Of a DNA stretch of 11,643 nucleotides, positions 1-5,936 are shown piece by piece (within the stretch, counting starts at the first letter, position 1; every line of letters begins with the position of its first letter). The notes below the pieces were generated by a model that searched no databases, was not told where the DNA came from, and saw only the letters and a program-made list of their open reading frames with translations. The stretch comes from Nitriliruptoraceae bacterium. GTDB lineage: Bacteria > Actinomycetota > Nitriliruptoria > Nitriliruptorales > Nitriliruptoraceae. Made by a program: the position numbers and the translations under genes. Location: assembly GCA_007120485.1 (NCBI GenBank), contig SKNP01000015.1, positions 1-11,643 of the forward strand, in the 5' to 3' direction.

Positions 1-919
1 CAGCGCGGGCTTCTCCCGGCACCTGGTGATGTTGGCGGCGGAGGGACCGGACGAGCCGACCGCCAAGCGGTTCGCCACCGACCCGCGCGTCAAGCTCGTG
101 GACTTCACCGGCTCCACCACGTTCGGCGAGTGGCTGGAGGACAACGCCCGGCAGGCCCGGGTGTTCACGGAGAAGGCGGGCGTCAACTCGATCGTGATCG
201 ACGGCACCGACGACGCGGCCGGCATGTTCGCCAACCTGGCGTTCAGCTTCTCGCTGTACAGCGGGCAGATGTGCACCACCCCGCAGGCGGTGTTCGTCCC
301 CCGTGACGGCATCGACACCGACGAGGGGCACCTGACCTTCGAACAGGTCGGCGAGCGGGTCGCGGCGGCGTTGGACGACCTGCTGGAGCCGGCCAAGAAG
401 GGCGTGCAGATCCTGGGGGCGATCGGTGACCCGGGCATCGTCGAGCGGATCGATGAGGCGCGGTCGCTGGGCACGGTCGTGGCCGACTCGCGCACGCTGG
501 ACCACCCGGAGGCTCCCGAGGCGGTGGTGCGCACCCCGCTGGTCGTCGCCGTCGACGAGGGTGACACGGATGCCTACGACTCCGAGCGCTTCGGCCCGAT
601 CGCGTTCCTGGTGGCCACGGAAGGCACGGACGCGTCGTTCGAGCGGGTCCGCGACCTGGTGCGCCGCCGGGGCGCGATCACCTTCGGCGTGCACACCCGC
701 GAGGACAAGGTCCGCGCGCAGGCGACCGACGTGGCGTTGGACGTCGGGGTGTCGGTCTCGTTCGATCTGACCGAGGGCGTGTACGTCAACCAGACCAGCG
801 CGTTCAGCGACTTCCACGCCACCGGCGCGAACCCGGCGGCCAACGCCTCCCTGGTCGACGACGCGTTCGTGGTCGGTCGGTTCCACCTGGTCGAGACCCG
901 GATCCACGCCGAAGCATGA
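1..919 (+). CDS. paaN: Phenylacetate degradation aldehyde dehydrogenase PaaN (5' truncated)
   Basis: The reading frame is open from the window edge (codons begin at base 2) to the TGA at 917-919, giving about 305 C-terminal residues of a protein that is usually near 550. Visible aldehyde dehydrogenase features are the cofactor-site segment FTGSTTFGEWLE, the EKAGVN segment at the position of the general-base Glu (codon 170-172), and GQMCTTPQ with the nucleophilic Cys (codon 272-274). The segment around FSLYSGQMCTTPQ is characteristic of the PaaN family rather than of generic ALDHs. In organisms with PaaN, this enzyme is thought to oxidise the reactive semialdehyde formed when the oxepin-CoA ring is opened, with a separate hydratase, instead of the two-domain PaaZ. 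It lies 49 bases upstream of paaA in the same orientation, so it probably belongs to the same operon. Family assignment is firm. The N-terminal half lies outside the window. Confidence 0.9.
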   Translation, partial: SAGFSRHLVMLAAEGPDEPTAKRFATDPRVKLVDFTGSTTFGEWLEDNARQARVFTEKAGVNSIVIDGTDDAAGMFANLAFSFSLYSGQMCTTPQAVFVPRDGIDTDEGHLTFEQVGERVAAALDDLLEPAKKGVQILGAIGDPGIVERIDEARSLGTVVADSRTLDHPEAPEAVVRTPLVVAVDEGDTDAYDSERFGPIAFLVATEGTDASFERVRDLVRRRGAITFGVHTREDKVRAQATDVALDVGVSVSFDLTEGVYVNQTSAFSDFHATGANPAANASLVDDAFVVGRFHLVETRIHAEA

Positions 920-968
920 CGATGACCGAGCCGTCGAGCCAGCCTCACATCGGACGAACGGGAGCCTG

Positions 969-1907
969 ATGAGCGCGACCTCCACCTCCGATCCCGTGCG
1001 TGAGGAGGAGTTCCTCGCAGCGCTGGATGCGGGCCACCGCGTCGAGCCGTTCGAGTGGATGCCGGACACCTACCGGACGCTCAACATCAAGTTCATCGAG
1101 ATGCACGCCAACTCGGAGATCATGGGGGCGCTGCCCGAACGCGAGTGGATCGCGCGGGCACCGACGCTGAAGCGCAAGCGTTCGCTGGCGGCCAAGGTCC
1201 AGGACGAGGTCGGCCACGCCCACCTGATCTACCGGGTCGCGGAGTCGCTGGGACGACCGCGCCGGGCGATGTACGAGGACCTGATCGCTGGCACGGGCAG
1301 GTTCCACAACGTGTTCCACTACCCGACCTACACCTGGGGTGACGTCGCCTGCATCGGCTTCCTCGTCGATGGTGCGGCGATCGTCACCCAGCGCGCGTTG
1401 CTGGACACCTCCTACGCCCCCTACGCCCGGGTGATGAAGCGGGTCGTGGCCGAGGAGTCGCTGCACTACCGGCATGGCGAGGACATCATGCTGGCGCTGG
1501 CCGCCGGCACCGACGAGCAGTTCGAGATGCTCCAGGAGGCGGTCAACCGCTGGTGGGAGCCGATCATGCACTTCTTCGGTACGGCCGTGCCCGCGGAGGA
1601 GGACCCGATGATCCGCTGGGGCGTCAAGGGTCGCTCCAACGAGGCGTCCCGCCAGGAGTGGCTCAACACCTACGTCCCGAAGATGTGGGACATGGGCATC
1701 GACACCCCGGATCCGAAGCTGGCCTACGACCCCGACACCGGCTGGTGGGACTACACCGAACCGGACTGGGACCGTCTGGCCCAGATCGTCAAGGGTGAAC
1801 CGACCGAGGCGACCGCCAGCCGGCTGTACTGGCGACAGCTGCTGCACCGCCACCACGCCTGGGTCCACGACATCGTCCTCGGCCCCGAGCCGGCGACGGC
1901 TGCCTGA
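969..1907 (+). CDS. paaA: 1,2-phenylacetyl-CoA epoxidase, catalytic subunit PaaA
   Basis: This encodes the 312-residue diiron subunit (PaaG in older naming) that epoxidises the aromatic ring of phenylacetyl-CoA in the cytoplasm, working in a complex with PaaB and PaaC. The ferritin-like carboxylate ligands are visible: Glu50 in EMHANSE, E80-x-x-H83 in KVQDEVGHAH, an acidic residue near 134 in GFLVDGAAI, and E163-x-x-H166 in EESLHYRHGE. Length matches the family (about 310-330). The ATG at 969 has GGAG at 961-964, a good spacing, and the protein starts with a short polar tail before the conserved core. It follows paaN and is separated from paaB by 77 bases that contain a perfect 10-bp palindrome (1909-1918). 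That is the longest gap within the N-A-B-C-D run and may allow different expression of the catalytic subunit. All ligand positions appear intact, so the enzyme is probably functional. Confidence 0.97.
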   Translation: MSATSTSDPVREEEFLAALDAGHRVEPFEWMPDTYRTLNIKFIEMHANSEIMGALPEREWIARAPTLKRKRSLAAKVQDEVGHAHLIYRVAESLGRPRRAMYEDLIAGTGRFHNVFHYPTYTWGDVACIGFLVDGAAIVTQRALLDTSYAPYARVMKRVVAEESLHYRHGEDIMLALAAGTDEQFEMLQEAVNRWWEPIMHFFGTAVPAEEDPMIRWGVKGRSNEASRQEWLNTYVPKMWDMGIDTPDPKLAYDPDTGWWDYTEPDWDRLAQIVKGEPTEATASRLYWRQLLHRHHAWVHDIVLGPEPATAA

Positions 1908-1984
1908 CCCACCGGTGGACGCCGCTCCCACACGACCGACCCGCCACCGCACGGACCGCCCGATCTGACGGCAGGAGCACCGAC

Positions 1985-2323
1985 ATGGCGACCTTCGAGG
2001 TCTTCGGTCGACGCAAGTGGGACGCACCGATGGAACACGTCGGCATCCTCCACGCCCCGGACGCGGAAGCTGCGCTGGTGCTCGCCCGCGAGACGCACTT
2101 CCGCCACGACGAGGGCGTGGAGTACGCGGTCTGTCCCAGCGAGCACTTCCACACCCAGGACCCGACACTGCTTGAGCGGCAGGTCGACATCAGCTACCGA
2201 CTGCAGAGCGGCTACTCGGGGTTCCGGGACAAGCGTGAGGCCGCCCGGCAGGCGGCGGACGCGCGCGGCCGAAGCGACCTGCGCGAGCGTCCGGTCCCGC
2301 GCCGGCACGGTGGTGAGGTATGA
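1985..2323 (+). CDS. paaB: 1,2-phenylacetyl-CoA epoxidase subunit PaaB
   Basis: This is the small non-catalytic subunit (PaaH in older naming) that bridges the PaaA-PaaC heterodimers of the epoxidase. The 112-residue product begins FEVFGRRKWDAPMEHVGILH and continues APDAEAALVLARETHFRHDE, which matches the PaaB pattern of a beta strand, HVG, an Ala-rich helix and an Arg/Glu-containing segment. The family is usually about 95 residues. The extra length is an Arg/Ala-rich tail after residue 80 that looks disordered. The ATG at 1985 has AGGAG at 1973-1977. The gene ends in the ATGA overlap with paaC, so the two are probably translationally coupled, which suits subunits needed in fixed proportion. 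Assignment rests on motif and gene order together. Confidence 0.95.
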   Translation: MATFEVFGRRKWDAPMEHVGILHAPDAEAALVLARETHFRHDEGVEYAVCPSEHFHTQDPTLLERQVDISYRLQSGYSGFRDKREAARQAADARGRSDLRERPVPRRHGGEV

Positions 2324-3132
2324 CCATGGCCGATCTCGCGCTCCCGGACCTGTCGACGCCACGCAGCCAGGTGCTGCTGGCGATCGCCGACGACGCGCTG
2401 ATCAGCGGGCACCGCGCGTCGCACTGGACCGGGGTCGCCCCCTCGCTCGAGGAGGACCTGGCGTTCTCCACCATCGCCCAGGCCGGCATCAACCACGCGG
2501 ACCTGTGGTACCAGCTGGTGCTGGACGGCACGGTCGACGACGTGAGCGCCGGTGTCGACGCGCTCGGGCTCGGCCGCGAACCGGAGGCCTACCGGCACGC
2601 GATCGTGTGCGAACGCCCGCCCCGGGACTTCGCCTACACGCTGGCCCGTCACTGGGTGCTCGACCGGTTCGAGGCGATCCGGCTGGCGTCGCTGGCGGCC
2701 TCCACCGACCCGGAGGTTGCGGCGCTCAGCGTCAAGCTCCTGCACGAGCACCGCTACCACCTCGAGCACGCCCAGCTGTGGTTCGACCGGCTCGTCCGCG
2801 GTGGCGACGAGGCGGCGGATCGGCTCCGCGACGGCTTCACGCAGGTCCTGCCGGAAGCGCTCGGGCTGTTCGAACCGGTCGAGGACGAGGACCAGGCGGT
2901 CGCCGATGGCCTCCTCCCGGTCGGCCACGCCCGGCTGCGCGAGCGCTGGTTGGAGTCCGCAGCGCCGCTGCTGGAGCAGGCGGGGCTCGCCGACCTGGTC
3001 CCGGCTGTCGACGCCGCGGTGCCGGACGAGGCCGCGTTCGGACGTCGAGGCTGCCACACCGACGACTTCGTGGTGGATGTCTGGCCGGAGATGACCCGCC
3101 TCTACCGCGAGCACCCCGGCGCGAGGTGGTGA
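2320..3132 (+). CDS. paaC: 1,2-phenylacetyl-CoA epoxidase, structural subunit PaaC
   Basis: This encodes the ferritin-like subunit (PaaI in an older numbering, not the thioesterase) that pairs with PaaA and supports it structurally without a diiron centre. The 270-residue protein carries the family landmarks GHRASHWTGVAPSLEEDLAF (residues 30-49), DFAYTLARHWVLDRFEAIRL and KLLHEHRYHLEHAQLWFDRL. It is slightly longer than the roughly 250 of well-known homologues, through short N- and C-terminal additions. The first ATG (2320) overlaps the paaB stop by 4 bases and has GAGG just upstream at 2314-2317. A second ATG at 2326, two codons in, is possible and would change nothing functionally. The gene ends 5 bases before the paaD ATG. 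The expected PaaC signature is clear, although the GT-containing turn typical after the RYH helix reads RGGDE here. Confidence 0.93.
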   Translation: MTMADLALPDLSTPRSQVLLAIADDALISGHRASHWTGVAPSLEEDLAFSTIAQAGINHADLWYQLVLDGTVDDVSAGVDALGLGREPEAYRHAIVCERPPRDFAYTLARHWVLDRFEAIRLASLAASTDPEVAALSVKLLHEHRYHLEHAQLWFDRLVRGGDEAADRLRDGFTQVLPEALGLFEPVEDEDQAVADGLLPVGHARLRERWLESAAPLLEQAGLADLVPAVDAAVPDEAAFGRRGCHTDDFVVDVWPEMTRLYREHPGARW

Positions 3133-3137
3133 CCGAC

Positions 3138-3758
3138 ATGACCACGGATGCCGCCGATCGGACGACCGCCGCCGGCCGCGTCGAGCCTGCCAACGGCACG
3201 GCCGCTGCCGACGATGCGGCCGGCACGGCTCCGGTGGACGCGCGCCGCGTCCGGCAGGTCGTGGAGGCGGTCCCCGATCCGGAGCTGCCGCCGGTGACGA
3301 TCGGGATGCTGGGCATGGTGCACCACCTCGACGTCCACGCGGACGGCCGGGTCCAGGTCGAGCTGTTGCCCACCTACTCCGGGTGCCCGGCTACGGAGAT
3401 GATCGAACGCGACGTACGGCAGGCCGTCGCCGAGGTCCCCGGGGTGCGCGAGGTCGCCGTGCGGTTCCGGTTCGACCCCGCGTGGACGCCCGATCGGATC
3501 GACGAGGCCGGCCACGACGCGCTGCGCAGCTACGGGATCGCGCCACCCGGTGGCCCGATCCCGGAGGCGGTCCAGCCGAGCGATCCGTCGCGGGCGTTGC
3601 CGCTGGCGATCGAGCCGACCACCGCGACGGCGGTGCCGTGCCCGTACTGCGGGTCGGGTGACACCGTGCAGGACTCGGCGTTCGGGCCGACCCCCTGCCG
3701 TGATCTGCGGTACTGCGCCAGCTGCCAGCAACCGTTCGAGGCGTTCCGCTCGACCTGA
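3138..3758 (+). CDS. paaD: Phenylacetyl-CoA epoxidase maturation protein PaaD
   Basis: This is a MIP18/DUF59-family protein (PaaJ in older naming) thought to help insert or maintain metal/Fe-S cofactors of the epoxidase system. The 206-residue product has three parts. Residues 1-33 are an Ala/Thr/Asp-rich tail, unusually long for a family that is mostly near 165 residues. Residues 36-115 are the DUF59-type domain with VPDPELPPVTIGMLGMV and PTYSGCPATEM (Cys83). Residues 165-206 are a C-terminal zinc-ribbon-like part with Cys168, Cys171, Cys187, Cys193 and Cys196 and the ending CQQPFEAF. The ATG at 3138 has GAGG at 3123-3126. An in-frame GTG at 3129 would make a 4-base overlap with paaC but leaves almost no space for a ribosome site, so the ATG is preferred. 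No reductase gene follows directly, although paaE often does. Confidence 0.93.
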   Translation: MTTDAADRTTAAGRVEPANGTAAADDAAGTAPVDARRVRQVVEAVPDPELPPVTIGMLGMVHHLDVHADGRVQVELLPTYSGCPATEMIERDVRQAVAEVPGVREVAVRFRFDPAWTPDRIDEAGHDALRSYGIAPPGGPIPEAVQPSDPSRALPLAIEPTTATAVPCPYCGSGDTVQDSAFGPTPCRDLRYCASCQQPFEAFRST

Positions 3759-3785
3759 CCTGATGGTGGGCTGCCGCCGTCGCGT

Positions 3786-3894
3786 GTGCCAACGACGCGG
3801 GACGGCTGCAGGCGGCAGCGACCCAAGGACGACCGACGGTGCCAACGACCGAGGACGGCCGCAAGGGGCCGCGACCGGGGGTCTGGCTGCAGAC
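3786..3894 (+). repeat. Imperfect direct repeats with small hairpins in the paaD-paaI spacer
   Basis: Two 39-base copies lie 53 bases apart (3786-3824 and 3839-3877). Both begin GTGCCAACGAC and share GGACGGC.GCA and GCGACC, with about three quarters of positions identical by eye. A shorter related piece (GGCTGCAGACGGCCGCGAC) begins at 3885. Each copy can fold: GCTGC/GCAGC at 3805-3819, CGGCC/GGCCG at 3856-3871 and GTCTG/CAGAC at 3881-3894. There is no T-run after any hairpin. The stretch has no open frame with coding character. It could end the paaABCD transcript or act in cis on paaI. No function is shown. Confidence 0.45.
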
Positions 3895-3911
3895 GGCCGC
3901 GACGTCGAGGT

Positions 3912-3924
3912 GGTGGGTCCCACC
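3912..3924. promoter_or_regulatory. 13-bp palindrome, candidate operator of paaI
   Basis: GGTGGG-T-CCCACC is a perfect inverted repeat with a single central base. It ends two bases before a -10-like hexamer (3927-3932), so it would lie in the spacer between -35 and -10, a usual place for a repressor to block RNA polymerase. A TetR-family regulator is encoded about 1.4 kb away. No second copy was noticed in the window, so the link to that regulator is only a possibility. Confidence 0.4.
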
Positions 3925-3926
3925 GC

Positions 3927-3932
3927 TAGCGT
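3927..3932 (+). promoter_or_regulatory. Candidate -10 element of paaI
   Basis: TAGCGT fits the actinobacterial TAnnnT pattern and would start transcription near 3939, leaving a leader of about 20 bases that just holds the AGGAGG site. No convincing -35 is visible at the right distance, which is common in this group. A separate promoter agrees with the 201-base break between paaD and paaI. Confidence 0.4.
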
Positions 3933-3949
3933 GAAGGTCGCCGCGAGGC

Positions 3950-3955
3950 AGGAGG
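3950..3955 (+). promoter_or_regulatory. Ribosome binding site fixing the GTG start of paaI
   Basis: A complete AGGAGG lies 4 bases before the GTG at 3960. No in-frame ATG occurs before codon 28, which would cut into the conserved hotdog fold, so this site decides the start. Confidence 0.7.
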
Positions 3956-3959
3956 CACC

Positions 3960-4430
3960 GTGGGCGAGCAGCACGATGGGACGGATCCGACCGCCCCGAC
4001 GCCGGCCGACCCGGACGCGACCATCGACCCGGCGGTGGCGATGCTCGCCGCCGATGACGCCTCGGCCGGGCTGGGGATGGAACTGTTGGAGGTCCATCCC
4101 GGTCACGCCCGGGTGGCGATGACCATCGACGAGCGGATGCTCAACGGACACGGGATCGCGCACGGCGGGTTCGTGTTCGCCCTGGCCGATACGGCGTTCG
4201 CGGCCGCCTGCAACAGCGGCCGGCCGATGACCGTCGCGGCCACCGCGGAGATCGACTTCCTCGCGCCGGCGCGGCTCGGGGACCGGTTGGTGGCCGAGGC
4301 GGCCGAACGGGTCCGCACCGGCCGCAGCGGCATCACCGATGTGACGGTGTGGCGCGAGGAGGTCGAGCCGGTCCGCATCGCGGAGTTCCGGGGTCGCAGC
4401 CGCACGGTGCGCACCCCGGTGGAGGACTGA
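3960..4430 (+). CDS. paaI: Hotdog-fold acyl-CoA thioesterase PaaI
   Basis: This is a cytoplasmic thioesterase of the phenylacetate pathway that hydrolyses hydroxyphenylacetyl-CoA and related dead-end CoA esters, releasing trapped coenzyme A. The 156-residue product carries the family signature MLNGHGIAHGGFVFALADTA (residues 60-79), with the HGG turn at 68-70 and Asp77 at the position of the catalytic acid, followed by ACNSGR and AEIDFLAPARLGDRL. Residues 1-25 are a Pro/Asp/Thr-rich tail, longer than in most homologues. The GTG start is supported by AGGAGG. The gene is in the paa orientation but 201 bases beyond paaD with its own apparent promoter, so it may be regulated separately. It ends 18 bases from the end of the convergent hydrolase gene. 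PaaI is favoured over a generic 4HBT thioesterase by the motif and the location. Confidence 0.9.
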   Translation: MGEQHDGTDPTAPTPADPDATIDPAVAMLAADDASAGLGMELLEVHPGHARVAMTIDERMLNGHGIAHGGFVFALADTAFAAACNSGRPMTVAATAEIDFLAPARLGDRLVAEAAERVRTGRSGITDVTVWREEVEPVRIAEFRGRSRTVRTPVED

Positions 4431-4431
4431 T

Positions 4432-4448
4432 GCGGGCCGGCCGCCCGC
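4432..4448. terminator. Short GC hairpin between convergent genes, probable bidirectional terminator
   Basis: GCGGGC-CGGCC-GCCCGC forms a perfect 6-bp stem with a 5-base loop and exactly fills the gap between the paaI TGA (4428-4430) and the last codon of the opposite-strand hydrolase (4449). There is no T-run on either strand, as in many actinobacterial terminators, so the evidence is stem plus position only. Confidence 0.5.
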
Positions 4449-5252
4449 TCAGGCCGAGGGCGACCCGAGGAAGCTGAGGAAGCTCCGGACGTGCGTGTTG
4501 AAGGTGTCCGGCGCCTCCAGGTTGCTGCCGTGGCCGACGCCGGGCATGACCACCAGTCGCGAACCCGGGATGCGGGCGTGCAGCGCTTCAGCGACCGGCA
4601 GGGGTGAGCGCAGGTCCGCGTCGCCGTAGAGCAGCAGGGTCGGCACCTCGATCCGCGGGAGCACGTCGCGCAGGTCCGCTTCGGCGAAGCCCCGGAGCAT
4701 GGGCAGCATCCCCGCCGGTCGCGTGTCGAGCATCATCTCGACGAACCCGTCGATCATCTCCTGTGGGACGCCGTCGGTGAACAGTCCCGGCAGGTACTCC
4801 TCCACCCACTCCTCGGGCGGGCGCTCCGCGTCCCGCAGCGATCGGGCGAGGCGCGCCTGGACCTCGTGCTCGGGTAGCGACCCGGCCCAGCCTGCGTAGG
4901 CCGAGGCCAGGATCAACGAGGCGGGGATGTGCGGGTGGCGACGGTAGAGCTCCAGCGCCAGCCCCCCGCCGAAGGACAGGCCGAGCACGTGCGGGCGTCC
5001 CAGCTCGAGCGCGTCGATGAGCCCGGCCAGCACGTCGGCGTAGTCGGGCAGGCGGAAAGTCTCCGGCGGGTCGGACGAGTGGCCGCAGCCCGGCGCATCC
5101 CAGGCGATGACGGTGAACGCGTCGGCGAGGTCGTCGAGCTGTCGACGCCAGGCACGCCGGTCGCTGAACGCCCCGTGGAGCAGGACCAACGGCGGCCCGC
5201 TCCCGGCCCGCTCGAACCCGATCCGAAGCCCATCGACCTCGATGTGGTCCAT
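4449..5252 (-). CDS. Alpha/beta-fold hydrolase
   Basis: This is a 267-residue single-domain alpha/beta hydrolase of the size and layout of 3-oxoadipate enol-lactonase, esterase and C-C bond hydrolase relatives. The oxyanion-hole segment is LLHGAFSD (His26-Gly27). The nucleophile elbow is GLSFGG with Ser93. The acid is probably Asp213 in YGDADLRSP, and the catalytic His is His241 in PGVGHGSNLE. A helical cap region spans about residues 120-185. There is no signal peptide, so it should be cytoplasmic. The ATG is preceded by AGGAGG at a good distance. It lies 21 bases downstream of the TetR gene and is probably last in that operon. The substrate cannot be read from sequence. A role on lactone or ester intermediates of aromatic breakdown is possible because of the facing paa cluster, but the gene belongs to the opposite operon. 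Confidence 0.85.
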   Translation of the reverse strand: MDHIEVDGLRIGFERAGSGPPLVLLHGAFSDRRAWRRQLDDLADAFTVIAWDAPGCGHSSDPPETFRLPDYADVLAGLIDALELGRPHVLGLSFGGGLALELYRRHPHIPASLILASAYAGWAGSLPEHEVQARLARSLRDAERPPEEWVEEYLPGLFTDGVPQEMIDGFVEMMLDTRPAGMLPMLRGFAEADLRDVLPRIEVPTLLLYGDADLRSPLPVAEALHARIPGSRLVVMPGVGHGSNLEAPDTFNTHVRSFLSFLGSPSA

Positions 5253-5258
5253 GAACCA

Positions 5259-5264
5259 CCTCCT
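5259..5264 (-). promoter_or_regulatory. Ribosome binding site of the alpha/beta-hydrolase
   Basis: AGGAGG on the minus strand, within GAGGAGGTGG, lies 6 bases before the ATG at 5252 and inside the 21-base gap after the TetR stop. It is the strongest ribosome site in the three-gene operon, so the hydrolase may be translated independently of the upstream genes and perhaps more efficiently. Confidence 0.7.
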
Positions 5265-5273
5265 CGGGGTGGT

Positions 5274-5936
5274 CTAGCTGGCGTCGAGGCCACCGAAGGT
5301 CATGGCCACCAGCGCGTCGGCGACCGTCCGGGCGCTGCCCTCCTCCGGGCGGTACCACTCGACCAGCGAGTTGACGGTCCCGAACAGCAGCCGGGTCACC
5401 AGCGCCGGGTCGAGGTCGTCGCGCAGGTCACCGGTGGCCATCGCCTCGCGGACCAGGTCGGTGACGCGGCGGTCGAACTCCCGGCGGCGTTCCAGCGCGT
5501 GCCGTTCGGTCTGCGTGTTGCCGCGGACGCGCAGCAGGAGCGTCACGAACGGCAGTTCCTGGTCGAGCACCTGCACGCTGCGGCGCAGGACGTGCTCGAG
5601 CCGGGAGCGAGCGGACCCCTGCACGGCGGCGGGTTCGTCGAGGACGTCGAACAGCGTGAGCAGCGCCCGGTCGACCGCGAGCCCGAGCAGCGCCTCCTTG
5701 CTGGGGACGTGGTGGTAGATGCTGGACTTGCTCAGCCCCAGCGCGTGGGCGAGGTCACCCATCGAGGTGCCGTCGTAGCCGCGGGTGTTGAACTCCTGCA
5801 CGGCGACGTCGAGCACCGACGCCAGGTCGTAGGGGCGGCGGGTCGCAGGATCCATGGTGGCGGAGTCTGGCACATCGCCCTGGCGGACCAGCGCAGCCGA
5901 GGTCACCTCGTGACCGTCGGACGGCGACTCACTCAT
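5274..5936 (-). CDS. TetR/AcrR-family transcriptional regulator
   Basis: This is a 220-residue one-component regulator. The DNA-binding domain covers about residues 36-85: a first helix around LASVLDVAVQEFNTRGYDG, then the helix-turn-helix TSMGDLAHALGLSKSSIYHH (57-76) ending in PSKEALL. The remaining helical part would bind a small ligand. The ATG at 5936 overlaps the VanW-domain gene stop by 8 bases, in the arrangement ATGAGTGA, suggesting translational coupling. No ribosome site is visible. The first 27 residues are polar and unusual for the family, and an internal ATG at 5855 (Met28) would give a 193-residue protein of ordinary form. TetR-type PaaR proteins that sense phenylacetyl-CoA control paa genes in other bacteria, so that role is plausible here. 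Its operon membership equally suggests local control of the envelope protein and hydrolase. Confidence 0.88.
   Translation of the reverse strand: MSESPSDGHEVTSAALVRQGDVPDSATMDPATRRPYDLASVLDVAVQEFNTRGYDGTSMGDLAHALGLSKSSIYHHVPSKEALLGLAVDRALLTLFDVLDEPAAVQGSARSRLEHVLRRSVQVLDQELPFVTLLLRVRGNTQTERHALERRREFDRRVTDLVREAMATGDLRDDLDPALVTRLLFGTVNSLVEWYRPEEGSARTVADALVAMTFGGLDAS

Noticed and set aside
1909..1918. Perfect palindrome CCACCGGTGG just after paaA
   Set aside because: Ten-base palindromes of this composition are expected by chance in DNA this GC-rich, and no promoter-like element is near it.
945..2168. Long open frame (407 codons) on the minus strand across paaA and paaB
   Set aside because: It is antisense to clearly homologous paaA/paaB, is Arg/Gly-rich without family motifs, and is the kind of open frame expected opposite high-GC coding DNA.
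2172..3758. 528-codon plus-strand frame that appears to fuse a long N-terminal region to PaaD
   Set aside because: Only the part from 3138 onward is PaaD. The earlier part is an Arg/Pro-rich out-of-frame reading of paaB and paaC.
3759..3959. Complete PaaR-type operator of the Thermus pattern (CNAACGNNCGTTNG)
   Set aside because: Only left half-sites (CCAACG) are present, with no matching right half, so no full site can be claimed.
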